Source of the DNA: Ampullaceana balthica
Lineage: Eukaryota; Mollusca; Gastropoda; Lymnaeidae
Reading direction: 5' to 3'
Assembly (NCBI GenBank): GCA_944989445.1
Contig: CALYLW010000568.1
Location: 248,001-312,000, forward strand
DNA: 64,000 nucleotides
Part shown: positions 45,601-55,737 of the stretch, piece by piece
Layout of the letters: every line of letters begins with the position of its first letter
Position numbering within the stretch: position 1 is the first letter of the stretch
Notes under the pieces: generated by a model
The model's database searches: none
Told to the model about the DNA's origin: nothing
What the model saw: only the letters and a program-made list of their open reading frames with translations
Program-made: the position numbers and the translations under genes

Positions 45601-48600
45601 TTGGTGTTCTTGGTTTAAACAATGCTACACTAACACTCGCCTAGCCCTTGTACATTTTACACAAGATTTATTGTTGCAATTTTTAGATAGGCTACGTAAA
45701 TATTTTGTTTTAAAGTTGTACTAATTGTTGATTCAATTGCATAACCATGCATATCTAATAAATTCTCTTTCTAATATTTTTATCCACCGTTGAAATATCT
45801 CTTCCACAGATTCAAATGTGATGTCGAAGACCAAAATGAATCTTACGAATTCATCATTGGTATTTGTGTCAGTGTTTCAGAATCAGGAGACAAGGCAGCA
45901 GTAATACAGCTACCAATGAAAGATGGAAAGGTAGTAGATAAAGGCCACATCATTGGATCCCTTGCCAATACACATTTGATGATGGGAAGTAAGTTATCGT
46001 TACTAAACTTCATCATTTCTTTGGTCAGCTCAGTGTTTCCTAAACAATAGCGGTTGGTAAATGCCTGGGAAATCCATGTTTATTAAATTTTTAGACAGTG
46101 ATATAACATAGTCATAATGTGTAATTGAGCAATGAATTATTGTACGGTTTCGTCTAATGCTGTATTGTCTGCATTGTAGGCCTAGTGCAGCTGCACAAAT
46201 GTAAGAAAGAGATGTTTCATTTGACTGTGGGTGAAACATTTTTACACATTTATTTTAGAAAATGATACGTTCAACTGTTCAACAACATCAAAGATGTGTT
46301 GTTGTTGAGCCTTCTCGTCCATGAGGGGTATCCGCCGATCATCGTCGGCGTCTGCGATTCCTCCAAGGGTATAGACCACCTACTAGAGACCTCCAGGCGT
46401 CCCTATCCTGGGCCAGCATCTACAGGATTTTCCAGTCATGGCCAATTCTCTGAAAAACAAAATAGTATTCATAAATTTAGAAGGAAAAAAATTATACGGC
46501 AAGATGTTACATCTATTTCAAATTGGCACTTGACTTTGTCATAGATAACCCTTAAGGACCCAGTCAAATTGTTTTACTAATGGTACACGGTTTCTACGCC
46601 GAAATGAAAATTTAAGAATGTTTTTTTTTCAAATCTTCTAAACTTTCATAATAGCATACATATTAACGATAAAACTTTAGATTACTCCAAAATGTTTACA
46701 TAATTTTTTTATTTCTTATGGTCCTTTAATGCAGTGCTTCTCAAAGTAGTTTTCCGCGGACCGGTGCCGGTCCGTGGACCATCAGCCGCCGGTCCGCGGA
46801 AGTTATCAAGAAATGAATAATACATCTAATTATAATCCTTATGTTTGCGAATCAACAAAAGAATGTATCAAATTGTCACCCCGCGTCGCTTGATGGTGAC
46901 ATCAAAACGCTTGTGATCTTACCGGCGGCTCTCTTGTGGGTCAGTCTATTTGGCAATTGGGATGGTATATGTGCGATAACAATAGAAGGATGACTTGAAG
47001 GAAGAGTATTTCTTTTCTTCTTCCTTACCAACTAATACAACTGTTTCTGAAATATTCAAGGCCATTCACGATTTACATTGTTGGCAAATGACAGATAGAA
47101 TTTAAATATTGTGTTAGTGTGTGTACGGATGGCGCTGCGGCCATGACTGGGCGGCGTTCCGGAGTTGTAAACATGATAAGGAATATGCACCAGAGTGCAA
47201 GTTAACCCACTGTTTTATACACCGTGAAAGTTTAGCCACCAAGCAAATGTCAACAAAACTAAACAACGTGCTCAGCGAAGTTTTAACAGTTGTGAATCAT
47301 GTCAAGGCAAATGTTTTAAATTCATTATTATAGGCTGCATTATGTGACGAAATGGGTGCTGAACACAAACAGATCTTACTGCGTGCTTATGTGCGTCGGT
47401 TGTTTCGAGGCAAACTACTCTCAAGACTTTTAGAATTGTGAAGAGACCTCGATTAGTTTCCTCAGGAGAAAAAGCCAGATTGGTCTCATCTATTTCGAAA
47501 TGCGAATTTTACAGCAAAATTGGCTTACCTGTCTGATATCTTTGCCATTTAATTTTTTAATTAGCTCAATATCTCCATGCAAGGAAGGATTGCTTCATTA
47601 TTTTCAATGGCAGACACGATTGATGAACAGAAACACAAGCTAGAATCATGGAAGAGTCGAGTGTCTGCAGATTTTTTCGATATGTTTCACAATGTGGCAG
47701 CAACTATCGATAGTGCAGATAAAGAGCTTGATGTTACATCTCTACAAAAAGTCATCATTGAGCACTCGACAAAATTAATTGACCGTTTTGATTTCTACTT
47801 TTCAACAGAATATGACCCACGGAAAGGTACTGGGTGGATACGTAATCCATTTATTGCTTCGGACGTTGATTTGTCTGTAACTTTGGAAGATAAATTGCTG
47901 GAGTTAGCTGCGGATGAAGGTTTAAAAATGAATTTTTGGAACTATGGCCTCTTTTGCATCCTTTAGGATTCATGTGAGTGTAGAATATCCTGAACTTGCC
48001 GAAATGGCTCTCAATGCGCTTTTTCCATTTCCTTCATCTTACCTATGTGAGACTGGTTTTTCAACAATGAGCATTATTAATACAAAGTACAGGAACAGTA
48101 TGGATGTTTGTTATCCAGTGGCGTAGCTAAGGGGGGGGGGTGGTGGGGGTGGTCCGCCCCGGGCGGCACACGATTTGGGGGCGGCATTTGGGGGGATTTG
48201 AAAAGTACAGCCCTTTCGGACAACCGCCCTTTTTCTTTTGAAAGAGGAAAACCCGGGTGAAAATAAAATATTCGTACTTTCCAGTCGTAATTAACAGATT
48301 CTCAAGACATTTTTTTAAATTACATACTGTTTGTTATAACTAACGCATAACCGTTAAGAAATTTAAAATAGTTTAAAAATTGTATCGATTTGTTTTGAAA
48401 ATTAAGCGGTATACATCACAGATGACGCTTTTTATAAGAAAACAACACAAAGAACACATCACTGCTGGACGGAATATACTATTAATATCGCCGCGACAGT
48501 TATTGCGTGGATTTTCGACATGCACAGAATGATACGCGAAACAGTACCCACATGGCATTGTGGTTCAAATATTGTGTTTAACTTGCAAGTAGTAATTTAT

Positions 48601-51600
48601 ATTACTGTTTATGTTTAAGAAAATTATTCTAAGGGAATTTATTAATTTTTTTATATATTTTTTTCCCCATTAAAGTAGCACAAGCAAAATGTGTGTGTTT
48701 CTTTCAAATACGTTTATTCACTAAAACTTTTATGCATATCCTATTAAAGTAATGTTTAGATAGTTTGAATTAGTCTATTTTAGTGAACATTATTACGATT
48801 TTTCACAAGAAAGATTAATCGCGATTGTTGTTTTTTTTCTCCAAATTTTGCATAATGGTGAAAATTTGTTAAGATCGTGAATGGTGTATTCACCATTGAA
48901 GAAAATTATATATTGTTTTTGCTGTCAACTGTTTGATGATTTTTTCCAATCAAATTTTAACACGGAAAATAGTTTTAACAAATAGTGGAAATTTAATCTC
49001 AAAATAAGTCAACACGAGTTGAGACTACTGAATAAGTCAACATGAGTTGAGTCTACTGTATAAGTCAACACGAGTTGAGTGTACAGCAGATTCGATCATT
49101 TTCCCAATGGAAGGAATTAGAAATAAGAATTGGACATGGTGCAACTTTTGATAATCTACAACAACAGAATATTGATAAAGAAATAAGAAAAAATGAAAGG
49201 AAATTCTCACAATACTTGATATAATTAGATTCTTAGCTAAACAAAATTTGGCGTTGAGAGGTCATCGTGAAAGTATTCATGAGGAAGACATCAATTCAAT
49301 TGAAAATATAGGACATTTTCTAGAGCTTTTGGACTTGTTGGCCAAGTACGACCCAGTATTATGTGAACATTTAGTACAAATTAAGATGGGTAATAAATAT
49401 AGTGTCTCCTATTTGTGGAAAATGATTCAAAATGAATTCATATACCTATTGAGAGGTGCAGCGAGAAAAACAATAATGGACCAATTAAAGCAAGCTAAAA
49501 ACTTTTGTATGATATTTGACAGCTCTCCAGATATTTCCCACAAATATTAAACTAGTCAAATTAAAAGATACGTAGTTATTGATGTTGGCGAAGTTAAAGT
49601 TGTAGAATCGTTTATTTACTTTGTAGAAAATAAAGGAAACGCCAAGTTAGAAGGGAAAAACATGTGAGTGGGGAAAATTCACAAGACGTGGTCCTATCTT
49701 TAGAACATGAAGTACAACGAGAAATGTTTTTAATCCATGGATCGAATTATAAAGGAATTAAAAGAACTCTTTGATCAGTTGCATGTCCATGTAAGAAAAT
49801 ATTCGTGTATAATCCCATGTAACCTACTAAGTGAAGAAATTGAATGTCAAATAAATGATTTTATTGACATTGATAAAGAACAGTTCCATAATGAAAGAAA
49901 AATGATCCAGGTTTTGTGGCTGTACCTATACTACAAAAAGAGGCATTGCGTTGGGAAAATGGAGGAAAAGATCCGCTTGTCGTATTAGTTTATAAATAAA
50001 GCTTAAATATATTGTTTTCATTGCACAATTTTTTGTGTATTTTATATTCTAAGAATTTTTATAACAATTATTGTTATCAGTGTCGCTAGTTGTGAAAGGA
50101 GCTTCTCCAAACTGAAGTTGATAAAAAGTATCTTCGTTCCACAATGAGTGCATGATTTAAGACATGGGTTGGGAAACCATGGCTCACGAGCCAGATGTGG
50201 CTCTATTGATGGCTGCATCTGGCTCTCAGACAAATGTTCGGCTATTCTTTAAAAAAAACGTTTATTCAGATTCCTTTGAATTGCATAAACAATAAATAGC
50301 ATAACAATGATATTGAAAAGAATTAAGAGACATAATTATGGTACTTTTAGTGTTGAAATTACACAAAATGCACACATTTACTTGAATTTTTAGTTTTAAA
50401 AATAATGTATGACGTATGACTCTCTCAGACAAAAAGTTTCCCGACCCTTGAACTTGATTTAAGACAACAAAATCTTGCAATATTGTCCATAGAACAAAAT
50501 ATAAGAAATTATTTAAATTTTGATAGCATAATACACGATTTTTCTACTATGAAAGTTAGGAAAATAAATGTATAAATAATATGTTTACATACTAATGTAC
50601 ACAATTTGTTTGTAAAAATAGAATAAAATCATTTATTTATAAATACAAAATAAAAGCATACTAATTGGTAATTTAATTTTTTGGTGTAAATTTGGAATAC
50701 GTTTGTCTCGTGGTGCAACCTCAGTAACTTTCTTGTAACCTTTAAAAAAAAGTATCTCGTATTTTTATAAAAAATATGTATTTATTATTATAGGTATAAC
50801 ATCTTATTTGGCCTCCTTTATTGCCACTAAATTAAATATGGCATTCAATGGTAGAAATGTTCGCCACCTTTACTTTGTTTCAATTACAATTATTTATTTA
50901 TGTTTATTAATTTATAAATGTCATGATACTATCTACTTAGAAAGGGCGGCAAATTGGAGACCGCCCCGGGCGGCAAAAGGTGTAGCTACGCCACTGTTGT
51001 TATCCATTGTGTGTAGCGGTGCCCTCATTCGAGCCAAGACTTGATAAACCTGCAAAAAATAAACAGGCTCACCTGAGCCATTAGTTTAAGTTAACCTTTG
51101 AGCATAAACTTAAACATGTACTAACTACTTACTATAGTTACTCATTTATTTTTTAAAATAAAGAAACATGGCTTTGGTATTAAATTCTATGTTCTTTTTA
51201 ATAAAACGTAAACTTAAGTGGGGATATAAATTTATGAAAGTGCTATCAATTTAAAAATCAGTTGAAACTATAATTTAAAAAAAACCCGTAAAAACACCAA
51301 GTTTTTCACTATAAATCATTTATGTACTAGACGTAACTAAATGAATGTTCATTATAATACGCAGCGCAAGACCATCCAACAATACAAAATTGTAGTTGTG
51401 TCGTAAAACATGGTTAACATAGTGGCGCCCTTAATGCAAACTTCTTAATTGTTTTTAAAAAGTATGCATTCTAATTCTCTGCATACATGATTCATTTGAA
51501 TAATTTCTAGCGGACTGGGTTTCAATAGAATACAAAGGAGGTGATGTCTATGGATCACATTGTGGCCAGGAGCCAAGACGAAGCACTGTTATGATAACCT

Positions 51601-52829
51601 GTGATCCGGATGTTGATGACGTAAGTACCATTGACAGTTACACAATACAACAGAGATTCAATTTAAATTTGGCAAATTCCATTCTTCCTTAATGAATGTC
51701 AGTTTTTCTAACCAATAAAGCTACTGTATTTTTTTTATTTTTTAAAATTATTATATGCAATCTGTAAATTCGTACAATTGTTGTATGACATTTATAAAAC
51801 AATGAGATTAAATTGATCAGGGTTGATCGGTCCTCTGCCTTACACTCCCAGTCGGTTGTGCATATTCTGGTTGCTTTCATGTCTCTCTGGCAGACATCTT
51901 TAAATCGATGACGTGGGCGACCTGTCTTCCTCTTTCCCGATGCCAGTTCTCCATATAGGCGGTCCTATGGGATGCGACCCAGGCTCATTCTTTTTACATG
52001 TCCCAGCCATCTTAGGCGTCTTTCACTAAGGATTGAGAACATGCTTGGGTTATTGGCACGCATCAGGACCTCACTATTTGGCACTTTGTCCTGCCATTTA
52101 ATGCCAAGGATGCGACGCAGGCACCTCAAGTGGAAGCTATATATTTATATATGCACATATAATACTTATAAAGTGTGGGTTATATTGCATTCAGGCTTAT
52201 ATATAAGTAGATGGATAACATGCAAACAGGGTATGACAAAACGTTTTTTTAATTGTTTTTTGACGTCTTGTCAGGCTCATCATACCCTGTTTGCATGTTA
52301 TCCATCTACTTATAATGCTTAGACTAGGGGAATGAATGCACCTTTCTTAACATGAATATTGAAAGAATGAGTCTTAATTTGAATGTCACAACTGCTCCAG
52401 AATGAACGATTATTTGACAAGTTCACAAATATTTGTCCTGCTATTTAGTCCCCATTTGATGTATTGCTTGCAGATTTTCTACTGCTCTTGGAGTTTATCT
52501 GATCATTGGATTCCTATGCGTGATATTTATTTGGAAGTCAAAAGACGTTAAACAGATACCAAACCATACATTTTGGAAAGTCTTTGACAAACTTAAAGCT
52601 GTAAGGATATATGGCGTCTTCCAGATTTCTGTCTCATTAACAATATTATTATTTTTCCTTAAAATTATTCTAAATTTTAAAAAATGATTAAAATATTTTG
52701 CCCTGCAGCCCGATTATTCATATGTAATATTTTTTCCTTTCTCAGAAAAATGAACTCACAACAAATGAACAAGAGACAACCAAACACAAGATGACCGATC
52801 ACATGACAATTGAACCAAAGGACATTTGA
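42409..52829 (+). CDS. Cation-dependent mannose-6-phosphate receptor-like gene
   Basis: Recognised exons: first exon in two alternative copies (42409-42635, 44779-45005), then 45810-45988, 51511-51620, (one exon not found), 52474-52600 and 52746-52829. The product is a type I receptor that in animals carries acid hydrolases bearing mannose-6-phosphate from the Golgi to endosomes. Numbering from the ATG, Cys51/Cys95 correspond to the Cys6-Cys52 disulfide of the bovine receptor, Gln109 to ligand-binding Gln66, Arg158 to Arg111, and Cys153/Cys166 to Cys106/Cys119. Gly150 replaces metal-binding Asp103. The exon expected to carry Glu133, Tyr143, Cys141 and Cys153 is absent, and phases (0 out, 2 needed) prove that something is missing. 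The tail keeps a Phe-Trp pair (TFWK) but lacks the acidic dileucine end. Confidence 0.8.
42797..43650 (-). pseudogene. 5'-truncated LINE with C-terminal zinc finger
   Basis: Minus-strand frame 43630-42923 shows an RT C-terminal region (LPTLLYACETWTVYQRH, LRWAGHVVRMPDERLPKRIF) and a C2H2 finger CPFCSRTFRARIGLISHLRTH. The 5' end is cut at 43650 in VTIDDEVNVRIARASSTFG. The insertion lies exactly between the two 1.5-kb direct repeats. The coding part retained is open, so the insertion may be recent. Related finger-bearing LINE ends lie at 51826-52140, 53946-54483 and 62858-63147. Confidence 0.8.
43652..45165 (+). repeat. 1.5-kb direct repeat, copy B (contains receptor exon 1)
   Basis: Begins at TACATATGCAGTATGAGC, exactly next to the LINE 5' end, and ends AAAAAACAACACTTTCG, where single-copy sequence resumes. 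Contains the right end of the Tigger element (to 43811), the 41515-type MITE and exon 1 copy B. Confidence 0.9.
44779..45005 (+). CDS. M6PR-like exon 1, copy B
   Basis: The protein equals copy A except Arg15 is Ser. The same donor (GTAGGT at 45006) and phase are kept. This copy is only 0.8 kb from exon 2, and it carries about 1.1 kb of the same upstream sequence, so it is the likelier functional first exon. If both are used, the two transcripts would differ by one residue in the signal region. Confidence 0.7.
45083..45290. mobile_element. CAATGTTCCC-type MITE, degenerate
   Basis: Starts GAGTTCCCTCTAGGGTTTG and contains GTTGAACAGCATCCATTG, TTTTACAAAATTCACTGC and TTTGCGCAGCCGTGCAAC, matching the order of words in 36199-36382. 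An A/CAA-rich stretch interrupts it. Copy A of the 1.5-kb repeat has only its left part (42712 onward). Confidence 0.5.
45810..45988 (+). CDS. M6PR-like exon 2 (P-type lectin, N-terminal half)
   Basis: Acceptor CTTCCACAG at 45801-45809; donor GGGAA|GTAAGT. Encodes FKCDVEDQNESYEF, GICVSVSESGDKAAVIQL and VVDKGHIIGSLANTHLMMG. Cys95 and Gln109 are spaced 14 apart, exactly as Cys52 and Gln66 in the bovine receptor. Ends in phase 1. Confidence 0.85.
46302..46452 (-). mobile_element. LINE 3'-end fragment (same family as 9555-12466)
   Basis: The inverse strand reproduces the C-terminal coding end (GHDWKIL-type words through PWRNRRRR) and the tail CTCATGGACGAGAAGGCTCA followed by an AAC run. 5'-truncated to about 150 bp. 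Confidence 0.8.
49008..49090. repeat. Three copies of a ~29-bp repeat
   Basis: AAGTCAACACGAGTTGAG-type unit repeated three times inside the hAT element, with small differences. Confidence 0.8.
49230..50575 (+). pseudogene. Transposase remnant of the 48116-50996 hAT
   Basis: Pieces include GHFLELLDLLAKYDPVLCEH, MDQLKQAKNFCMIFDSSPDI (49248-49550), MDRIIKELKELFDQLH (49737 on), VASCERSFSKLKLIKS near 50085-50130 and, after a further insertion, DLRQQNLAILSIEQN to about 50573. The order and motifs match ZMYM1-like hAT transposases. Stops and frameshifts separate the pieces. Confidence 0.75.
50165..50454. mobile_element. hAT-type MITE nested in the transposase (third level)
   Basis: Starts about TGGGTTGGGAAACCATGGC (with GCTCACGAGCCAGATGTGGC) and ends TTTCCCGACCCTTG. 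The 12-mer TGATTTAAGACA flanks it (50153-50164 and 50455-50466). Removing 302 bp restores a continuous DLRQQNLAIL reading. The exact edges are ambiguous by a few bases. Confidence 0.75.
51283..51420 (+). repeat. 'taaatccttta' MITE, 5' part only
   Basis: ACCCGTAAAAACACCAAG, ATAAATCATTTATGTACTAG and ATAATACGCAGCGCAAG match copy A. It breaks off at about 51420, 90 bp before receptor exon 3. Confidence 0.7.
51511..51620 (+). CDS. M6PR-like exon 3 (lectin core)
   Basis: Acceptor AATTTCTAG; donor GAC|GTAAGT. Encodes (T)DWVSIEYKGGDVYGSHCG, then QEPRRSTVMITCDPDVDD. It aligns with the NWIMLIYKGGDEY region of vertebrate CD-MPR. Arg158 equals the ligand-binding Arg111; Cys153 and Cys166 are 13 apart as in the family. 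Ends in phase 0. Confidence 0.88.
51826..52140 (-). mobile_element. LINE 3' fragment (zinc-finger-tailed family), copy 1
   Basis: The minus strand encodes FHLRCLRRILGIKWQDKVPN, then a SILSERRLRWLGHVKRM-type stretch, GRPR and ATRICTTDWECKAEDR. It is broken off before the finger, and its 5' cut is the same as in copy 2 (54165-54483). Confidence 0.75.
52141..52330. mobile_element. Palindromic MITE (33-bp perfect arms)
   Basis: Arms 52204-52236 and 52280-52312 are exact inverted copies beginning TAAGTAGATGGATAACATGC and separated by a 43-bp loop with GACGTCTTGTCAGG. The same structure, adjoining the same LINE cut, is at 54484-54672. A fragment is near 57285-57318. Confidence 0.8.
52474..52600 (+). 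CDS. M6PR-like transmembrane exon
   Basis: Acceptor GCTTGCAG; donor GCT|GTAAGG. Needs two bases from the preceding exon (phase 2). Encodes FSTALGVYLIIGFLCVIFIW (transmembrane), then KSKDVKQIPNHTFWKVFDKL. The IPNHTFWK part lines up with the FPHLAFWQ motif of vertebrate CD-MPR, whose Phe-Trp pair prevents delivery to lysosomes. Confidence 0.85.
52746..52829 (+). CDS. M6PR-like last exon (cytoplasmic tail end)
   Basis: Acceptor CTTTCTCAG; phase 0; 27 codons (KNELTTNEQETTKHKMTDHM, then TIEPKDI) and TGA at 52827-52829. No acidic-cluster dileucine is visible at the end, unlike vertebrate receptors. AATAAA words at 52956-52967 are probable polyadenylation signals. Confidence 0.75.
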   Translation, partial: KNELTTNEQETTKHKMTDHMTIEPKDI

Positions 52830-52953
52830 TAAACAATGGCAACTGAACTCACAACAAATGAACAAGAGACAACCAAACACAAGATGACCGATCACATGAC
52901 AATTGAACCAAAGGACATTTGATAAACAATGGCAACTGAACTCACAACAAATG
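52752..52953 (+). repeat. 93-bp tandem duplication of the last coding exon
   Basis: Units start at 52752, 52845 and (partial) 52938 with GAACTCACAACAAATGAA. The first contains the coding tail and stop; the second is an almost exact copy in the 3' UTR. The period is a multiple of three. Confidence 0.92.
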
Positions 52954-52969
52954 AAAATAAAAATAAAGA

Positions 52970-53945
52970 AAATAATATAAGTAAAGAATTTTAAAGTAAC
53001 ATAATTTTCAGCGGATATAAAATTACATTTTAAGGGAGATTAGCAATTACATTTTGGAAACTTTTTAAAGCTATGAACTGTAACATCAATTTGTATCAAT
53101 ATTTCAAAACGAATGTATATCTTTTGTCCTTCATAACGTACTAAAATATTTATCCAATCGCCATGGAACTTTGGGAAATCGTTGAGTATACTTCCGCGGT
53201 TTCTGGGATTTGTTATTATTTTTTTTATGACCTCTCATTGGCTAATTTAAATTTCCTCTCTTCTGAGATCTTTGCTTCGCGCGACGGGTCATATTGTTAC
53301 TTTTAATTATTTTTTTTATTTTTTTTAACCAATAACTTTCACCTTTATTTTGAGAACATATTTTTTCTGTCACACCAAAGCATGGGCATTTCATTGTGCT
53401 ATAATACTGTTTATAAATTTATTAATGAGACTCTTCGAAAGTACTTATACTTTTAAACTATGTTTGCTTAAATCGCACGTCAAATACAGGGTGGCCAATA
53501 AAAGTGAGAACATCTCGTATCATATACGTTATTTAAAATATAATTTAATTAATTATCATTCTCCGTGGAATTAAAAAAAAATAATTAGCCAATCAGAAAA
53601 TGCTTTTCAATGTGTCCTAGCTTCTAAACGACTTTTTCTAAGCGTCGACGCCACTCGTTTATGTTTCTGTAATGAAACGTTGCCCATGATTTTCTCACTT
53701 TTATTGGCCTACGCCGTAGGTATGTATAAATGTAATATACAAATTAAAAAATAGAGGGAAAAAAATGAATATTTATCTGAGGGTTTTTGAATATATATTT
53801 ATGTGTATGTATATATGCATATATGATAGTTACTAAATAAATAAAATTTTCTTTTTTAAATTGAATATTTAATAGTGCCTATAAATGTACAGTTTCTAAT
53901 TAAAATACACTGCTGTCTGTCTATATACAAGTACAAGATATAATA
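52970..53945. other. Intergenic AT-rich DNA
   Basis: No domain-bearing frame. ACAGGGTGGCCAATAAAAGTG near 53487 and an inverse CTCACTTTTATTGGCC near 53694 form a long-spaced inverted repeat (about 200 bp apart), perhaps another MITE. Confidence 0.4.
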
Positions 53946-54483
53946 TTGATATCATCGGCATCCTTCCGTCTCGCGAGACGATGGTGCATCACCGTTGGGT
54001 TGGGTTGCAGTCCTATCCTTGAGTGGCAGTCATTACCACAGCTTTTGCACACGAGTTCTGTGCTTCTCAATGTTTTGGCATTTCTCCTAGCTCTTCTTTC
54101 TGTAGCCTCCTCCACCCTTCGCTCCTCGGCTGCTATGACGCCCTCTTTTACAACTGTGCTCCATGTTGATCGGTCTTCTGCCTTACACTCCCACTCGGTT
54201 GTGCATATTCTGGTTGCTTTCATGTCTCTCTGGTAGACATCTTTAAATCGCAGACGTGGGCGACCTGTCTTCCTCTTTCCCGGTGCCAGTTCTCCATATA
54301 GGCGGTCCTATGGGATGCGACCCAGGCTCATTCTTTTTACATGTCCCAGCCATCTTAGGCGTCTTTCACTAAGGATTGAGAACATGCTTGGGATATTGGC
54401 ACGCATCAGGACCTCACTATTTGGCACTTTGTCCTGCCATTTAATGCCAAGGATGCGACGCAGGCACCTCAAGTGGAAGCTGT
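53946..54483 (-). pseudogene. LINE 3' end (zinc-finger-tailed family), copy 2
   Basis: The minus strand encodes ATRICTTEWECKAEDRSTWS, EERRVEEATERRARRNAKTL and a CKSCGNDCHSRIGL finger, with the upstream RT C-terminal LRCLRRILGIKWQDK. 5'-truncated at 54483. Most complete of three copies. Confidence 0.8.
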
Positions 54484-54672
54484 ATATTTATATATGCACA
54501 TATAATACTTATAAAGTGTGGGTTATATTGCATTCAGGCTTATATATAGGTAGATGGATAACATGCAAACAGGGTATGACAAAACGTTTTTATTGTTTTG
54601 TGACGTCTTGTCAGGCTCATCATACCCTGTTTGCATGTTATGCATCTACTTATAATGCTTATACTAGTTTAA
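54484..54672. mobile_element. Palindromic MITE, second copy
   Basis: Near-copy of 52141-52330 with arms about 54546-54578 and 54620-54652, two mismatches between arms. Joined to the same LINE cut as the first copy. Confidence 0.75.
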
Positions 54673-55030
54673 TAATTTCTTTGAATGATTCAGTTGAATA
54701 GTTTTAAAAATATTTAACCATATTTCAAAACGCTATTAATATTTTTTGTCAATTTGCCTTTATTTAGTCTTTATTTGGAAAAAAATTATTATTTTAATTT
54801 TTTGTGGCATGTCCTTAAAATATTCCACTGCGCGGTTTTAATTTAAAATTCAAGGCCTAATAAAAATTTATAAACACCAACTATAGCATGTTATTATTTT
54901 CTGCAAATTAAATAATAAGATTCAGGTAATCTTATTATTTAACTGTACCCAAACGTATTATACTTAATAATATTGTTTACTAAAAATAATAACTTATTTT
55001 TGTTTTGGAATCTCTTCTCATTTGCACCAG

Positions 55031-55480
55031 TGGATTCAAGATTTTCTACTAGGCAGAGTGCAAACTATAATAATCAATGGAAGTATACCAGCACCAAAAA
55101 ACGGTTATCTCGGGAATTCCACAAGGACTATCCAAGGCCCCCTATTATTTTTAATCTAAATAAAGGATGTACTCAGCAGCATCTAATCGGGTTTTAAAAA
55201 AATTGATTATAAGTTGCTATGGCGATATAATTTATAGAACATTTTAGTCAGAACACGACAGCGAAATCTTACAAAAAGACCTTGCAGAATTACACAAATA
55301 TGAAACAAATAATTATTTGAGTATATCTTTCTACTTTCTACCCAGGAAAGTGTCCACTGTTCAGAGTATCCAAGAAAGAGAAACAAATAAATGGACAACT
55401 ATTTCCTTCGCGGGGAAATGGCAAATCCAAACCGAAGATGCAGATTACTTAAAGTTAAAGAGTTATGAAAAATGAATAAT
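55031..55480 (+). pseudogene. CR1/jockey-like RT fragment, degenerate
   Basis: From 55031 the peptide WIQDFLLGRVQTIIINGSIP, then (after a shift) TVISGIPQGL is the RT block around the SGIPQGxxxxP motif. A later part, about 55280-55460, reads DLAELHKYETNNYLSI and FAGKWQIQTEDADY. Frames are broken and parts are missing. Confidence 0.6.
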
Positions 55481-55737
55481 CGAATACAACGCTAGGATAC
55501 ACGGTGGGTTAAAACTGCTTTTCTTGTTGCACTAGCAAGAAGAAACATACAAATCCTCCTGCTTTCCGACTGGGCGTGAAATGCGTTGCCTGAACAAACC
55601 GGGAAAACAAACACATTATCAACATTTTAAAACGCTAATGAAGATGCTAAGACCATGCATAAAAAATGGATAAGCTTGGTACTGACTAATCTTCTGAACT
55701 AAGAAGAAGCGTCTATAATGCTTAAGATACGAAGATA

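Larger units (their letters stand above)
48116..50996 (+). mobile_element. hAT element (ZMYM1-like transposase) with 8-bp TSD
   Basis: 2881 bp with inverted ends CAGTGGCGTAGCTA / AGCTACGCCACTG, sub-terminal CCGCCCCGGGCGG on both sides, and a perfect 8-bp target duplication TTGTTATC (48108-48115 and 50997-51004). It inserted into the last codons of the ZBED-type pseudogene. It is probably the parent family of the GGCGTAGCT-ended MITEs in this window. Confidence 0.92.
46732..51086 (+). pseudogene. hAT transposase pseudogene (ZBED5/SCAND3-like), interrupted
   Basis: The 5' end CAGTGCTTCTCAAAG (46732) matches the hAT MITE at 60396-60583. The translation in pieces gives VCTDGAAAMTGRRSG (47122 on), then LTHCFIHRESLATKQ, NFLISSISPCKEG-type frame-shifted sequence, AADTIDEQ-type region near 47600, then EYPELAEMALNALFPF and SYLCETGFSTMSI, the hAT dimerisation domain. 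Several frameshifts and stops make it dead. The C-terminus is split by the insertion at 48116-50996 and resumes as VAVPSFEPRLDKPAKNKQ with a stop at 51084-51086. The right terminal repeat was not found. Confidence 0.8.
45989..51510. other. Receptor intron with nested transposons
   Basis: 5.5 kb from GTAAGT to TTCTAG. Contains an inverted fragment of the LINE family seen at 9555-12466 (46302-46452), a ZBED-type hAT pseudogene (46732 to about 51086) with a second hAT inside (48116-50996) and a third insertion inside that (50165-50454), and a 'taaatccttta' MITE piece (51283-51420). Confidence 0.8.
51621..52473. other. Receptor intron where a luminal exon is missing
   Basis: No exon with the expected Cys-x-Tyr-x-Phe pattern can be read in either the 51621-51825 or the 52331-52473 stretch. 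The middle is an inverted LINE end plus a palindromic repeat (51826-52330) which is duplicated at 54165-54672. Confidence 0.7.
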
